From Narthecium ossifragum (taxonomy: Eukaryota > Streptophyta > Magnoliopsida > Dioscoreales > Nartheciaceae), in assembly GCA_963920575.1 (NCBI GenBank), contig OY986963.1:2084896-2148895 (forward strand): a stretch of DNA of 64,000 nt. The letters are read 5' to 3'. The translations under genes and the position numbers were made by a program. This document shows positions 1 through 9,834 of this stretch, piece by piece. Every line of letters starts with the position of its first letter. The first letter of the stretch is position 1. Under the pieces are notes generated by a model, which saw only the letters and a list, made by a program, of their open reading frames with translations, had not been told where the DNA came from and searched no databases.

Positions 1-334
1 CACACAGACCTTGGTTGATGCTTGTTTTTGCTTAGAAAGGTTAGGTGGACCCTGGTTCGGAAGTCCTGTGCTTAGGCTTGTGTCTCAGCCAAGGTTTCCG
101 TTTTGGGCAAGGGAGATCGATCTCCATAGGGGTGAAAATCGATCTCTCTGTGCCTGGTGGTCGCCGTTCTGGGCGAGAAAGATCGATCTCCCTGTGCCTG
201 GAAGTCTCTGTCGGTGGCTTTCGAAGGACGGCCACCGCGGTGGCCGTCGCTTCCCCTGTCAGTGGAGGGAAGACTTTCCCTCCCCTCCCCCAGCTTTTCC
301 CCGCTTTAGCTGGCTTTCCCCCGGCCTTACCCGC

Positions 335-901
335 TAGTGATGGCAACGGGGCGGATCGGGGCGGATATTGGAAATACCATACCCGTCCCCGCACTCCTCC
401 GCCCATACCATAACCGCCCATTCCCCGCGCGGATAATGGGGATCGCGGACCATAACCATCCCCGCGGGTACGCGGATATTACCCGCAATCCGCGGTTACC
501 CGCAATCCGCGGTTATCCGCAAAACCTAAAAAAACCATTCAATTAGCATTAAGCCTCTAAAATCTAAATCTAAATCCACCAAACTATCATCAACATTCTG
601 TCTCTAAAATCTAGATCCACAAACACTCATCAACAATTAATCTTTATTAGAGTATTATTACAAAAATAGACTCTTTAAAATCCACCAAACCAACATTTAG
701 TGGCGGGGCGGAGCGGATATGCGGGGCGGGGCGGATAGCGGGGCGGATATTACCCAATACCATAATCCGCCCCGTACCCGCGCGGATTTTAAATTTGAAA
801 ACCATACCCGTATCCACGGGTAAAACATCTATACCATACCCGTCCCCATCGGTGCGGATCGGGTCGGTTATCCAGCGGGGCGGTCAATTTTGCCATCTCT
901 A
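335..901. mobile_element. Non-autonomous hAT element with 8-bp target duplication
   Basis: The left end reads TAGTGATGGCAA and the right end, reverse-complemented, TAGAGATGGCAA, an imperfect terminal inverted repeat. It is flanked by TTACCCGC (327-334) and TTACCCGT (902-909), an 8-bp target duplication with one mismatch, as expected for hAT transposons. The interior is rich in GGGGCGGATA-type repeats and has no transposase frame, so it is a MITE-like derivative. It sits inside the LTR at 1-2622 and is younger than it. Confidence 0.8.
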
Positions 902-1322
902 TTACCCGTCCCTTCCCCCTTCCTTTCTTCCCCTTCTTCTCTTCTTCTTCCTCGCGGCTCTGCTTTCCCCTGTTCCGGCTGAGAGCTTTCGCTCGCCGTT
1001 CTTCCTCCTCCGGCCACCTCTCCGGGAGCTTGAAGGCTCGCTGGGTTCGTGGCAAGGCGAGGAAGGTCCTGGGGTAGGACTTGTGGATCGAAGGCTGCGT
1101 TGAAGAGGTAGGGTTCTTCTTCTAAAACTCCGGCTGTTTGAGGGTTTTAAATCCGATTTTGATTTCTTGTTAGATCTCCTTGTGGAGTTATTCTTTCCCG
1201 GTTTTGAAGCCATGAGTAGCTTCGTGGCACTGAGATCTACCAGCCCACCTATTTTGGTGAGGTATGGTGGCGGTTTCCGGCGGTGTTCCTCGCCGTCCGG
1301 CCGCCGGCGTGAACCCAATCAT

Positions 1323-1551
1323 GATCGATCTCTTGGGAAGAGATCGATCTTGGTCGGGGTGGCCCAACCCGCCCGAGTGAGAGCGATTTCCCTGGGAGGA
1401 AGATCGATCTCTTGGCGGCTGGCGCCTGTGCGTCGTGGGTCACCTAAAAGATCGATCTTCATATGGGTGGAGATCGATCTTGTTGGGGGTGACCAGGACG
1501 GGTGCTTCTAGCTTCGAGGAAGATCAATCTCCATGTTATAGGAGATCGATC
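1323..1551. repeat. Paired GATCGATC palindromes in gypsy LTR
   Basis: GATCGATC or one-mismatch forms start at 1323/1342, 1383 (degenerate)/1402, 1450/1472 and 1522/1544, giving four pairs 19-22 bp apart. An earlier pair in the same LTR is at 115/137, with a single copy at 181. Each unit is a perfect or near-perfect palindrome, usually AGATCGATCT, so the two members of a pair are also complementary and could fold as a short hairpin. Confidence 0.8.
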
Positions 1552-2622
1552 TCTTTCGGTGCAGAGAGGGTTTTACTTGCTTTAAGTGCTGTTTTGCCCG
1601 CGGGGCTTCGCATGCGAGTGGTTTTTACGGTTTTACCCTCGGGGCTTGTCCTGTCATGGATCATGCATGAATGCTTATTGCTTTGTGGTTGAACCGAGAG
1701 GGTGATGCCTCTCGGGGTGTGTAGAATAAATGGGCTGACGGTATGTCCTTACCGCTTTGTGGTGAACCGAGGGAGTCATGACCCTCGGGAGTGTTTAGTA
1801 TAAGCGGGCCGAAGGTGTGCCCTTGATGTGTTGTTTGTTTACAGCTTTATCATACTTATCCTGCCCTGTTTTCCTGTGCATTAGACATGCTAGGGTAGGT
1901 TGGGTGGGTGTCGACTCTGCTGCTTAGAGTACCGAGTGATGGTAGTCTTAACCTCGGTTGTTCCGCCAAGTGCGGAGATCCCGCTTGGAGAAGGGGGTCC
2001 TACTGGTTGCGTCGTGTCCACCCTGTGTCAGGGAATGTCGGAGTTGCCCACCCCTGAGCAGTGGCGTTATCGGATATACGCACCTAGGACAGGAACCCTT
2101 CGGGTTATTGATGGGATTGTGGGATCCTTGGCAAGCCTCGGTACTTGGCATCAGAGTGTGTCCGGTTGCTTTACCCTTGTTTGTGGGAGTTGTAGAGTAG
2201 GACCCTGCTGAGCTGTTGCTCATGCCTACCTGGACTGTGTTTGTTGCAGGTGCAGGTGGCCGCTCTGTCCCAGTGTTACCCCCTCGGTCGTCCCGAGGCA
2301 GCGCTCCGGATCCTGACCATGCCTGAGGGTCAGGATGGGTTCGTCTGTGCGTTCGCGGAGACCCCGGTGGGTGTTGCGGTTTCTTTTTGGGGATTGTGAT
2401 CCCTTGTAGCTGTTGTGCTAAACCCTGTTAACTTCTTATTGTTGGTTTGTAATAAATGTTAATAGTTGTTTAGTTAGCTTGCTTCCGCTCTTTTTTTGTG
2501 CCGTCCAGCTGTTTCCGCCAGCTGGGCTTTAGTCTAAACTGTTTCCGCCAGTTGAGGCTGTAATTGTAGGATTCTCCCCCTCGCGCCCCCGGCCCGGTCG
2601 CGCTCTGCGGGTCGGGGCGCTA

Positions 2623-2952
2623 CAAGGATCCATCCGAGGGCCCCACCCGACACAATATTGTCCGCTTTTGGCTCACCGCTAAAATCTGGGAAAACTTCTC
2701 AGTAGGTCTCCCATTGTGTGACTACTCCAGGTCGAGTACGCTTAACCATGGAGTTTTCTGACGGATCACTGCCAACACGGCTTTAAAACGCGTTGTGTCT
2801 ATTAAGGGCTTACTATATACTTATATCGAACCTCGGACCATACCCAGGCATTGTGGGATTGCTTACCCGACTACCCGACTCAGCCCCACCCTCCAGGCGC
2901 ATGCATCTTGTCCCACGGTAGACCCAGCGGGCCTCACATCTTAGATAGCATG
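2623..2952 (-). mobile_element. 5S-rRNA-derived, Cassandra-like TRIM fragment
   Basis: Around 2698-2770 the plus strand matches the antisense of the plant 5S rRNA 3' half: CTTCTCAGTAGGTC, then CTACTCCAGGTCGAG, then ACGCTTAACCATGGAG (the 5S strand has GTTAAGCGTGCTTGGGC and GGTGACCTCCTGGGAAG at these places). Upstream is ACACAATATTGTCCGCTTT, a stretch common in plant 5S-bearing TRIM LTRs. Cassandra elements are known for carrying 5S-derived sequence in their LTRs. No second LTR or primer-binding site was found, and the right side is cut by the solo LTR at 2953. A functional 5S gene is not supported because the 5' half is absent. Confidence 0.5.
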
Positions 2953-4608
2953 TGATGAGACGTGAAAAGTACACAAATTAACCCCTTAATTTACCTTTAT
3001 TAGTCTTCGAGTAAGGTATTTCTAATAATCTTCATTGTATTTCAGGTACAGGAGCCCTCAACAGAAGTTAGATCAACTTTGGAGCGTAAACGAGCCTATT
3101 CGAGCACATTTAGATACATGGGTGAACTTCAAATATTAAACTATACTTTCTCAGGAAGAACCAGATAATGTACCATATATGGTTGGAAAGCTCTAGAAGT
3201 CTAGTTTCTGGAGAATTTTACGGTTCCTGATTCCGAGATTCCTAGATGAAGTTATGGCATTTTTCGTACCAATGCGCAGTGCTGAGTGGCAAAAGAGATA
3301 ATACGCAGGAAAGAAGATCGATATTCTTCACCTAAGAAGATCGATCTTTGTAATGTAGCAGAGATGACAGAGAGCAATAATTCAAAAGATCGATCTTCTC
3401 CCTATAGAAGATCGATCTTCCTCGGGCGCATCCAACTATACGGGATGAAAAGATCGATCTTCATCCCTAGAAGATCGATCTTTCATTGCCAGTTAAGCAA
3501 AATGAAGGGCCCAGATGTAATCCGAAGGGGAGAAGCTTGAGGGGTATAAATACCAAACTTTGGGCTCTTATTAGGGGATTCCTTTGGACAAGAAGAGGCT
3601 AAGAAAAGGGGCAACCCCCTTGAGCAAGGAAGGGAGCTCTCATCCAAGAGGGAGAAGATTGATGAAGAAGAGGAGGATTCATCTTCTCTCCATGGCTTCT
3701 CCATCGAAGATGAGTAGCTAATCAATTTATCTAGTGGAATACCATGATGTTTTAGATTTTATTTGTAGTTTTCTTTGGATTTAGATGTTGTAAATCCTTT
3801 TGAGACAAGATTGTATGGATTTATGCTTCATTTATCATCTTTGTAGTTGGATTCTAATGTTGAATGGTGGATCTCATTCTATTGCATAGGCTAAACCTTT
3901 ATGCTTGGATGGTGTTTGTTGATATTCTCCAATGAGTAGGCTATGGTAGAACCATGGCCACTTGTGTTGAAAGGAGTATTGGCTCTAGGCTAGGGCTTGT
4001 AGGTGCTAGAACCACCCCAATCCACATCTAGCCTAGCCTCCATTCCATCTTTTTAATGTATTGGATGCGATGTGCTAGAACCACATTGATCCATTACCGT
4101 ACTCCATACAAACCGATTCCTTGCGACGAGATGATCCTAACCCAACTTCTCGTTGGCGATGATCGTAGCTAATCTCTTAATCGTCGACTTTCTAGCATAC
4201 ACCTAGTGCGACGGATAGTCTTTAACCAGTTATTCGTTAGCGACGACCTTTGTTAGCCACAAGGTAGTCGATATTGTAGTGTCTCGATAGGATTGCACAT
4301 CTTGATCCATTAGAAAGCTACGATTGAGCCTAATCCGGATTGGGATTCCCTAGGACCTCTTTCTATATATTGAATCATTTATATGCTTTCTTAGCTATCA
4401 TATCCTAAAACCCAAAACCATTTCTTTTATTATCCTTGTAGAAATACTTAGATTGAGGTAAGTAGTTTAATTGTTTCCATACGCATTCCCTGTGGATTAG
4501 ACTTGGACTCACCGCTAGCTACCCCCAAAGTAGTTAGTTAGTAGTTCGATTATAAACTTCTAATTTTGATCGGGCGTGTTAAGCCACGACACTTTCTACG
4601 TCTTATCA
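2953..4608 (+). mobile_element. Solo LTR (Ty3/gypsy-like), 1.66 kb
   Basis: The ends form an imperfect inverted repeat: TGATGAGACGT at the left and ACGTCTTATCA at the right. Flanks are GCATG (2948-2952) and TCATG (4609-4613), a 5-bp target duplication with one mismatch. A TATAAATA-like box lies near 3544-3552. The 3' third (TTCCCTGTGGATTAGACTTG and after) resembles gypsy LTRs of the Tat/Ogre or Athila kind. No internal coding region is present, so the element has recombined to a solo LTR. Lineage is inferred. Confidence 0.7.
3316..3480. repeat. Three pairs of AAGATCGATCTT palindromes
   Basis: GATCGAT starts at 3316/3339, 3388/3410 and 3452/3473: three pairs spaced 23, 22 and 21 bp. In the middle pair the units read AGATCGATCTTC and GAAGATCGATCT around an 8-base loop, a perfect 12-bp stem. 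The array lies upstream of the LTR TATA-like box. Confidence 0.85.
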
Positions 4609-4784
4609 TCATGTTCTATTGAGTCTACACGCTATATATATATATGTATAAAGACTTTTGGATGTTTTCTAGATCATCGGACGGTTCTTCATTTTCTCTC
4701 TCTTTCGATCCCAGCCATGCTCCATCTTGGTCCAGATGCTGGTTCTCTCTACAAGAGTTAGAGAACCAGTTCTCTCTAGAAAAT

Positions 4785-5045
4785 TCATCATCCTTATATA
4801 GGAGCATGGTTATAAAATAACCTTTTGTTGTCCTACGTGGATCCTACATGACAGGCTTAGTCCTATGTGGAGCCTACGTGGAAGTTAATGGGGGTGGTGA
4901 TTAATGGGGATGAGGGGGAAGTTAACATGGAAGTTAGTAGGGGTTAGTGGAGGAGGGGGTTGAGGGGTGGGTGGTTAACAGTGAAGTTAACATGGAAGTT
5001 AAGGGGTGGGTGATTACCGTGCTAGGTGACACGGGGGCCCGTTAG
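4785..5045 (+). mobile_element. Non-autonomous Helitron, family b
   Basis: It starts TCATCATCCTTATATAG and shares its layout with the minus-strand copy at 30957-31209: the same start, TCCTACGTGG blocks, then GGAAGTTAGT-type repeats. The 3' end has the interrupted stem CCGTG...CACGG followed by TTAG then T; the usual Helitron end is CTRR-T, so the first base is changed. There is no coding frame. Confidence 0.55.
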
Positions 5046-5057
5046 TATATATATATG

Positions 5058-5159
5058 ATCATTATATGGAAGGGTGGTTAGGGGAGGAGGGGGAAGTTAG
5101 TGGGTAATTAATAGGGAAGTTAGTGAGTGGTTACTTGCCAAGTGGCAGGGGGGCCACTA

Positions 5160-5160
<1 letters not shown>
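5058..5160 (+). mobile_element. Truncated Helitron 3' end
   Basis: The stem TGCCAAGTGGCA lies about 9 bases before a terminal CTAG, followed by T at 5161, the standard Helitron hairpin plus CTRR arrangement. The upstream GGAAGTTAGT repeats match family b; the 5' part is mostly missing. Confidence 0.55.

Positions 5161-5218
<58 letters not shown>
5161..5218. repeat. (TA)n microsatellite
   Basis: An almost perfect run of TA between two Helitron-derived pieces, consistent with Helitron preference for AT targets. Length is likely polymorphic. Confidence 0.95.
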
Positions 5219-5219
<1 letters not shown>

Positions 5220-5220
<1 letters not shown>

Positions 5221-5504
5221 CAACCTTATAAGGAGCAATAACGGTTACAACCGTTTCCCTTATATTAGTTTATTTACATGTATATTTTTCTAAGTTAACT
5301 TTGTATATTTTTATCATATTCCCTAGGTTAGTTTTAAATATACATCAACCTTATAAGGAGCAATAACGGTTATGCATAACCACCCCCTTATAATGTTAAC
5401 CTTATATGATATCCATACTAATCCATTAATCAAATTCGGTTTTTATAACCGAATCATCCATTAATTTGATGGTTACCCTGCCATGTGGCAGGGGTCCCAC
5501 CTAG
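5220..5504 (+). mobile_element. Non-autonomous Helitron, family a
   Basis: It begins A|TCAACCTTATAAGGAGC and carries AACGGTTACAACCGTT, a 7-bp inverted repeat, just inside the 5' end. The 3' end has CCTGCCATGTGGCAGG (perfect stem) and CTAG followed by T. A second TCAACCTTATAAGG start lies at 5345, so a truncated copy is fused in front of a 160-bp element. The same family is at 31213-31555 (minus) and 37205-37395 (plus). Confidence 0.75.
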
Positions 5505-5508
5505 TATA

Positions 5509-5700
5509 TATATAAGGAGCAAAAACGGTTACAACCGTTCTCCCCTTATAAGGCTGATTAAATATCATATCCTCTAAGTTTAGTTTGATACATTTTTATC
5601 ATATTCCTAAGTTAGCTTTAAATATACATTCTTATAAACATAAGCCTAAGTTATTATAACCCTCCCTGGTCCTCTTATCCCTCCTTCCCCTCTCGAGCAG
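5509..5700 (+). mobile_element. Helitron family a, 5' part only
   Basis: AAGGAGCAAAAACGGTTACA followed by ACCGTT and CCTTATAAGG repeats the 5' block of the element just upstream, then the AT-rich middle (TTAGCTTTAAATATACAT) follows. No hairpin or CTAG end was found before the C-rich stretch near 5660-5695, so it is a fragment. Confidence 0.5.
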
Positions 5701-5836
5701 GGGCGGTTACATAAGACGTTATGTAGGAAGTTTTCCAGGCGGTTTCCACCAAGTGATAAACTAGGAGAGTGGTTGGGGGGTGTTTTCATAACCGGCCTCG
5801 CATTCATAACGGGAGAATTGAAAGTAGGGCATCACT

Positions 5837-6290
5837 AATGAAGATGGAGGAGATGATCTCGATGGCTTTTGTGAGAGAATACCTTCTAGGCTTCAAATTC
5901 ATTCCCACCGACGAGGAGCTCATCCATTTCCTCTGGAAGCGTCGACGCCATGACGCCATGTCCCAAAGTTTCCATGCAGCTTTGTCCTCATCGACGCCAA
6001 TCTCTACGGTGGCCACAGTTGCCATCCTCAGCAGCCTCGCAAGAATGGTATATCAACGATGATGCTTTTGCTTCTTGATCAATGTTAAGCATATATATAG
6101 ATTCTTTCTTTTTTCATTCGTTATTGGTTCTATTCTTGAATCATTCTTTGAGTCGTTGTTCTTGAATGTTGTCTTTATTGATCAAACGTTGATTCTGGTG
6201 TCGTTTACTAGCATTATCCCTACGCAAAAAGAGTCCATACGAGAGTCGCGGCATCAAGGAGACGCTCAAAATTGGTCTTGAGAAGCTATG
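5837..6290 (+). pseudogene. NAC-domain transcription factor fragment
   Basis: The frame beginning near 5837 reads LLGFKFIPTDEELIHFLWKR, close to the start of NAC subdomain A (LPPGFRFHPTDEELV...YLKRK). The frame then runs into unrelated sequence and stops at 6062. About 180 bases on, at 6238-6290, SRGIKETLK recalls the later GxKKTLVFY part of a NAC domain, but no intact domain B, C or D joins them. NAC proteins are plant transcription factors; this copy lacks most of the DNA-binding fold and is a decayed fragment. The second piece is the weaker identification. Confidence 0.55.
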
Positions 6291-6979
6291 CTATTGTTGG
6301 CAATGTGTTCAACAATGCTCGACCATCATGTCGAGTAGCGTGGCTCTCCAGAAGCTCTGATCATTTATACTTTATTCTTTGATTGAATGATGCTAAGCTT
6401 TCTAGCCATTTGATAAGACCTTGAACAGAACATGCTACTTCTGTTGCAGGGAAAAGTGCTGTAAATTTAATTTGTTCTCGCTATCAGTGGTGGAAGAATC
6501 AGCTACCCTGTTCTCTATCAGTGTGTTGCCATAAAATTGTTCTTAATGGTCAAATTAATTAGTTTGTTTCCATAATTGATTTAAGTACTTATTTTTACTT
6601 TGTCCATCTCTTTGCATCTATATTGCTTGAATAATATTACTTTAACTTGGGATGTTGTTTTTGTTTTACCATGTTCAATGCTTGATGAGCCCAGTAATTC
6701 TCCCTACATCAACTAGGAAAGTGAGAAAGACCTAGCTTCGTGAACCGAAGGACTCCATAGATTTTAGAATAAAATGGTGAGAAAATATTATAGTAACTCT
6801 CTTCTACCCATGGGTTTTCCTGAAGCCCATGTTTGAAAGCTTCCAGTTTTGTGTTAGGCAAATCAAAGTTTATATCAAGATTGGTTTCTGAATTCATCAC
6901 TTCTGCTGCATTTATGAATGTTGATATGAGGATATATATATTATTCATATGAGTTGATCTTAAATAGGCCTTAAGCACA

Positions 6980-7171
6980 TGGGGGAGGGTACCTTAGTGG
7001 CGGTGGTTGCGGTGCTGGGGGTTGTGGCTACAGCAACGACCAGCGCAAGAAGGGCGGTGGCTACAGTCACGGTGGGGGTGGTTGCGGGCAATGCCAATGA
7101 CCGTGGCTACGTACGGGGGCAGCGATGAGTGCTTCTCAAGAAGTGGTGGAGACTCCGACGACAACTAGAGG
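6980..7171 (+). pseudogene. Glycine-rich protein-like fragment
   Basis: One plus frame reads SGGGCGAGGCGYSND, then KKGGGYSHGGGGCGQC; a stop and a frame change follow, and another frame gives GSDECFSRSGGDSDDN before a stop at about 7170. The composition is like plant glycine/cysteine-rich proteins, but no start codon or single frame links the parts. A decayed fragment is the best description; chance low-complexity coding is possible. Confidence 0.3.
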
Positions 7172-7596
7172 AACTGAGAGATGATAATGATTAATGAGAG
7201 ATATTGTTGATCTGGTGTCATGGTCATGGTTGTTGGGAGTCCGAGGTTATGTGTCCTGTATTTTATCGCATTTGGCCTTGAGCTATATGGAGATTCAATT
7301 TTCTATCTGAAAATTTATGTTAAAATAATATATTGCATTGAGGTTCTTCAGCCGGATCAATTAAGAGAGTCGGCTGTAGAAGAAATCAGAATACTGCAAA
7401 TGGAAGAAACATCATATTGGTTTTAAGGATGCAGGGTTTAGTTTGTTGCTTTGTAGTCTTTGGTGTGCTATCAGAGAGAGGAGAGGGAATCTCTTCAAAT
7501 AGAGACAGAAATCGTGATGTGGAGCAAGAACTTCTCTATGTGGTCTCATATTGTCATATTTTTTTATATATTTTTATAATTTGTTAATAATAGAAA

Positions 7597-7621
7597 TGCA
7601 AAATCGTGCGGGTGAGTACTA
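7597..7621 (+). mobile_element. Helitron-like 3' terminus
   Basis: GGGTGAGTACTAG followed by T matches the terminal bases of the element on the minus strand at 13489, but the hairpin is reduced to a GTGC remnant. The 5' boundary was not found. Confidence 0.35.
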
Positions 7622-7796
7622 GTATATATATATAGACAAACATCGGCATTTACAAAACACATGTTCCAATATATATAACATGTCTCTCGTCAATACTCTC
7701 CTTATGTAATAAGCATGAAATATTTAGTGTATTGATACTGTATGCTGGAATTTTCATAATAAAATATCTCATACTTTGTCTTTTGGGATTAATTGA

Positions 7797-8058
7797 TAGC
7801 TCAGAATACACTCAGAGAGACATACTACATATATTAGAGACCAAGTGGCCAAAGATTAATTCTTAATGATAGCTCAGAATACACTGAGAGAGACATGTTA
7901 TGTATATTGGAGATCAAGTGGTCAAAGATTAATTCTTAAAGTGATGTGAATGGCCAGAGCCCAGAATACACTGAGAGAGACGTGTTATATATATTGGAGA
8001 CCAAGTGGCTAAGGCCAAAGATTAATTTTTGGTGATGTGAATGGTCAGAGCTCAGAAT
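7797..8058 (+). repeat. Three-copy tandem repeat, 70-90 bp unit
   Basis: The unit CAGAATACACTGAGAGAGAC ... GACCAAGTGGC ... AAAGATTAATT occurs three times, starting near 7803, 7874 and 7970. The last two also share GTGATGTGAATGG(C/T)CAGAGC. No coding potential was seen. 8060-8486 is AT-rich sequence with no recognised feature. Confidence 0.85.
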
Positions 8059-8486
8059 TAGAGATCGGTTCGGTTTGAACACGCACGTATTTTTCATCTC
8101 CGAATAATGGCTGTATATTATTTTATTTATTAGGAATTTTGCATCCGGTAGGTAAATTATAGCGATATTACAAAAACTACACAGATTTTCAATAATTACA
8201 CTTCAAAAATTACCAAATAAGACTACCTTGGGATAACTGCCATTCGCTTCCGTCAATTACTAGAGAATATTAAAATTGTATCCAATAGTTCTCTTAAGGA
8301 GAATTTAATCATTTTCACTATTCTAGGGATAATGATTAAAATAACCTTAGACATAAACACAATTTTTTCATATAAAATTTCACTAATATCTCCCAATAGC
8401 ATTTCACTACTTTCAATTCCTTAAACCGACGGAAGAACCGAATCTGAAAACCATTCGTATATTTTCATGAACTATTTATATTATGA

Positions 8487-9196
8487 TGTTGTCCGGAACG
8501 CAGGGACTAATTGCAGGGGATTCCGCGGTGGTCTTGACGATGCCGTGATGTGCCAGATAATGACGGGATGTCGATGTCGCAGCGGAAGAAATAACAACAA
8601 TCAAACCACAAACAAAGGGAAAAACAGTGGACACAAAGATTTACGTGGAAAACCTACTAGTAACAACTGAAAGGAAAAATCCACGGACAGCAGAGGAAAT
8701 CTTCACTATAAAGAAGATATTACAAAACCCAAATCCAGACAAATAGATCTCTCTCTAGGGTTGTCTACTTTCACACCTATCAAAAAACAAAGAAAATCCT
8801 AGAAGCACACGCAAAGAAATCTATAAACCCCTATTTATAGGCCATAAGATAATTAGGATCAGAATTAATCCTAACCATCCAATTTTCCCGTCTACAGTGT
8901 CTTGGATCGATCCAGACTGATTTGGATCGATCCACTTCGAAAGACCAAAAAACACGCATATGAAAATAGGATACAGATCAATCCACTATAGGTTTGGATC
9001 GATCCAAAGTGCGAAGACTACAAACTCGTCTATGTTCTAGCATTCTGGATCGATCCACGGTGATCTTGGATCGATCCAAGATGCAAACAAAACTCAGAAA
9101 TGCTAGAGTTTCATCTTGACAAATTCTCCATATTACATCATAATTATCTCCGCTTCCTCCGTCAACTCTCACGTGGATGAGGAAAAAAACCCAACA
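8487..9196 (-). mobile_element. Ty1/copia-type LTR
   Basis: Read on the minus strand it starts TGTTGGGTTTTTTTCC at 9196 and ends GGACAACA at 8487, a TGTTG...CAACA terminus typical of copia LTRs. On the plus strand AGATTTACGTGGAAAACC matches a block common near plant copia LTR ends. The flanking 5-mers (TATGA, CTAAT) do not match, so no target duplication is visible and it may be a recombined solo LTR. It lies directly upstream of TPS-A. Confidence 0.55.
8905..9076. repeat. Three pairs of TGGATCGATCCA palindromes in copia LTR
   Basis: GATCGATC (one unit GATCAATC) starts at 8905/8925, 8976/8997 and 9048/9069: pairs 20, 21 and 21 bp apart. The flanks are GG/CC here, against AA/TT in the LTR at 2953-4608, so the flanking bases differ while the paired layout is kept. 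Confidence 0.85.
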
Positions 9197-9251
9197 CTAA
9201 TGTCCCCATCCGTATGTACTATGTAGTGACAGCAATGGCATCTTGCATAAG

Positions 9252-9443
9252 CTTGCCCATGCAAAAGGCCCACGCATGTCTCACACGAATAGTCCAAAAT
9301 TGTCGCCTCATCCTTCTCTAAACAATAAAATCTTTTGACCAGGTCAGTAGCTCTCCTCATCCTTAATTCTCTAAACAATAAATTAATCTTGCCCATGCAA
9401 ACGGCCCACGCATGTCTCACACGAATATTCCAAAATTGTCGCC
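9252..9443 (+). repeat. 136-bp tandem duplication upstream of TPS-A
   Basis: CTTGCCCATGCAAA, then GGCCCACGCATGTCTCACAC and CCAAAATTGTCGCC occur from 9252 and again from 9388. The intact TPS-B lacks this region, since homology between the two loci begins only near 9497/21903. Confidence 0.85.
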
Positions 9444-9539
9444 AGTCAAACATACAGTACGTTTGCCCGGCGGATCCCGTCGGATCCAAACGGACCCCAA
9501 ATCTCGCTGCAACTCAATGAAAGTGACACCAAATTTCTT

Positions 9540-9547
9540 CATATATA
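9540..9547 (+). promoter_or_regulatory. Putative TATA box of TPS-A
   Basis: CATATATA lies 80 bases before the ATG at 9620, within the duplicated 5' flank shared with TPS-B (21945-21952). Transcription start is not visible. Confidence 0.45.
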
Positions 9548-9619
9548 CGCAGCTTAATTCCCTGCATATTTCTTGATCATACACAGCTCAGAGGTGGTTG
9601 TTCAAAGGCGAGATAAGAG

Positions 9620-9763
9620 ATGGAAGCTCATTATTGTTCCTCAAACCATAGTCCGCAAACTTCTGTCGAGGCGGACATGGCATTTGGTCGCCAATCTGTT
9701 CAGTTTCAACCTTCTGTATGGGGTGACTACTTCATCACCCATCCTGATCACCTGCAGGTATTG

Positions 9764-9834
<71 letters not shown>

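Larger units (their letters stand above)
1..2622 (+). mobile_element. Ty3/gypsy-type LTR, left end outside window
   Basis: A long non-coding stretch that ends in GGGGCGCTACA, the CA-type end of an LTR, and resembles Del/Tekay chromovirus LTRs in texture (GC-rich, with a late GTGCAGGTG segment and a T-rich 3' part). The left end is outside the window and no internal gag-pol follows, so this is a partial or solo LTR. Open frames inside it are short and overlap in several frames, so none is called as a gene. It contains a nested hAT element at 335-901 and clusters of GATCGATC palindromes at 115-188 and 1323-1551. The family name is an inference; the terminal CA and the abrupt change at 2622 are seen. 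Confidence 0.55.

Noticed and set aside
1..1700. Short open frames in the first 1.7 kb
   Set aside because: They overlap in several frames inside an LTR and a hAT element and have no family resemblance.
2698..2770. A 5S rRNA gene
   Set aside because: Only the antisense 3' half is present; the internal promoter A box region is missing.
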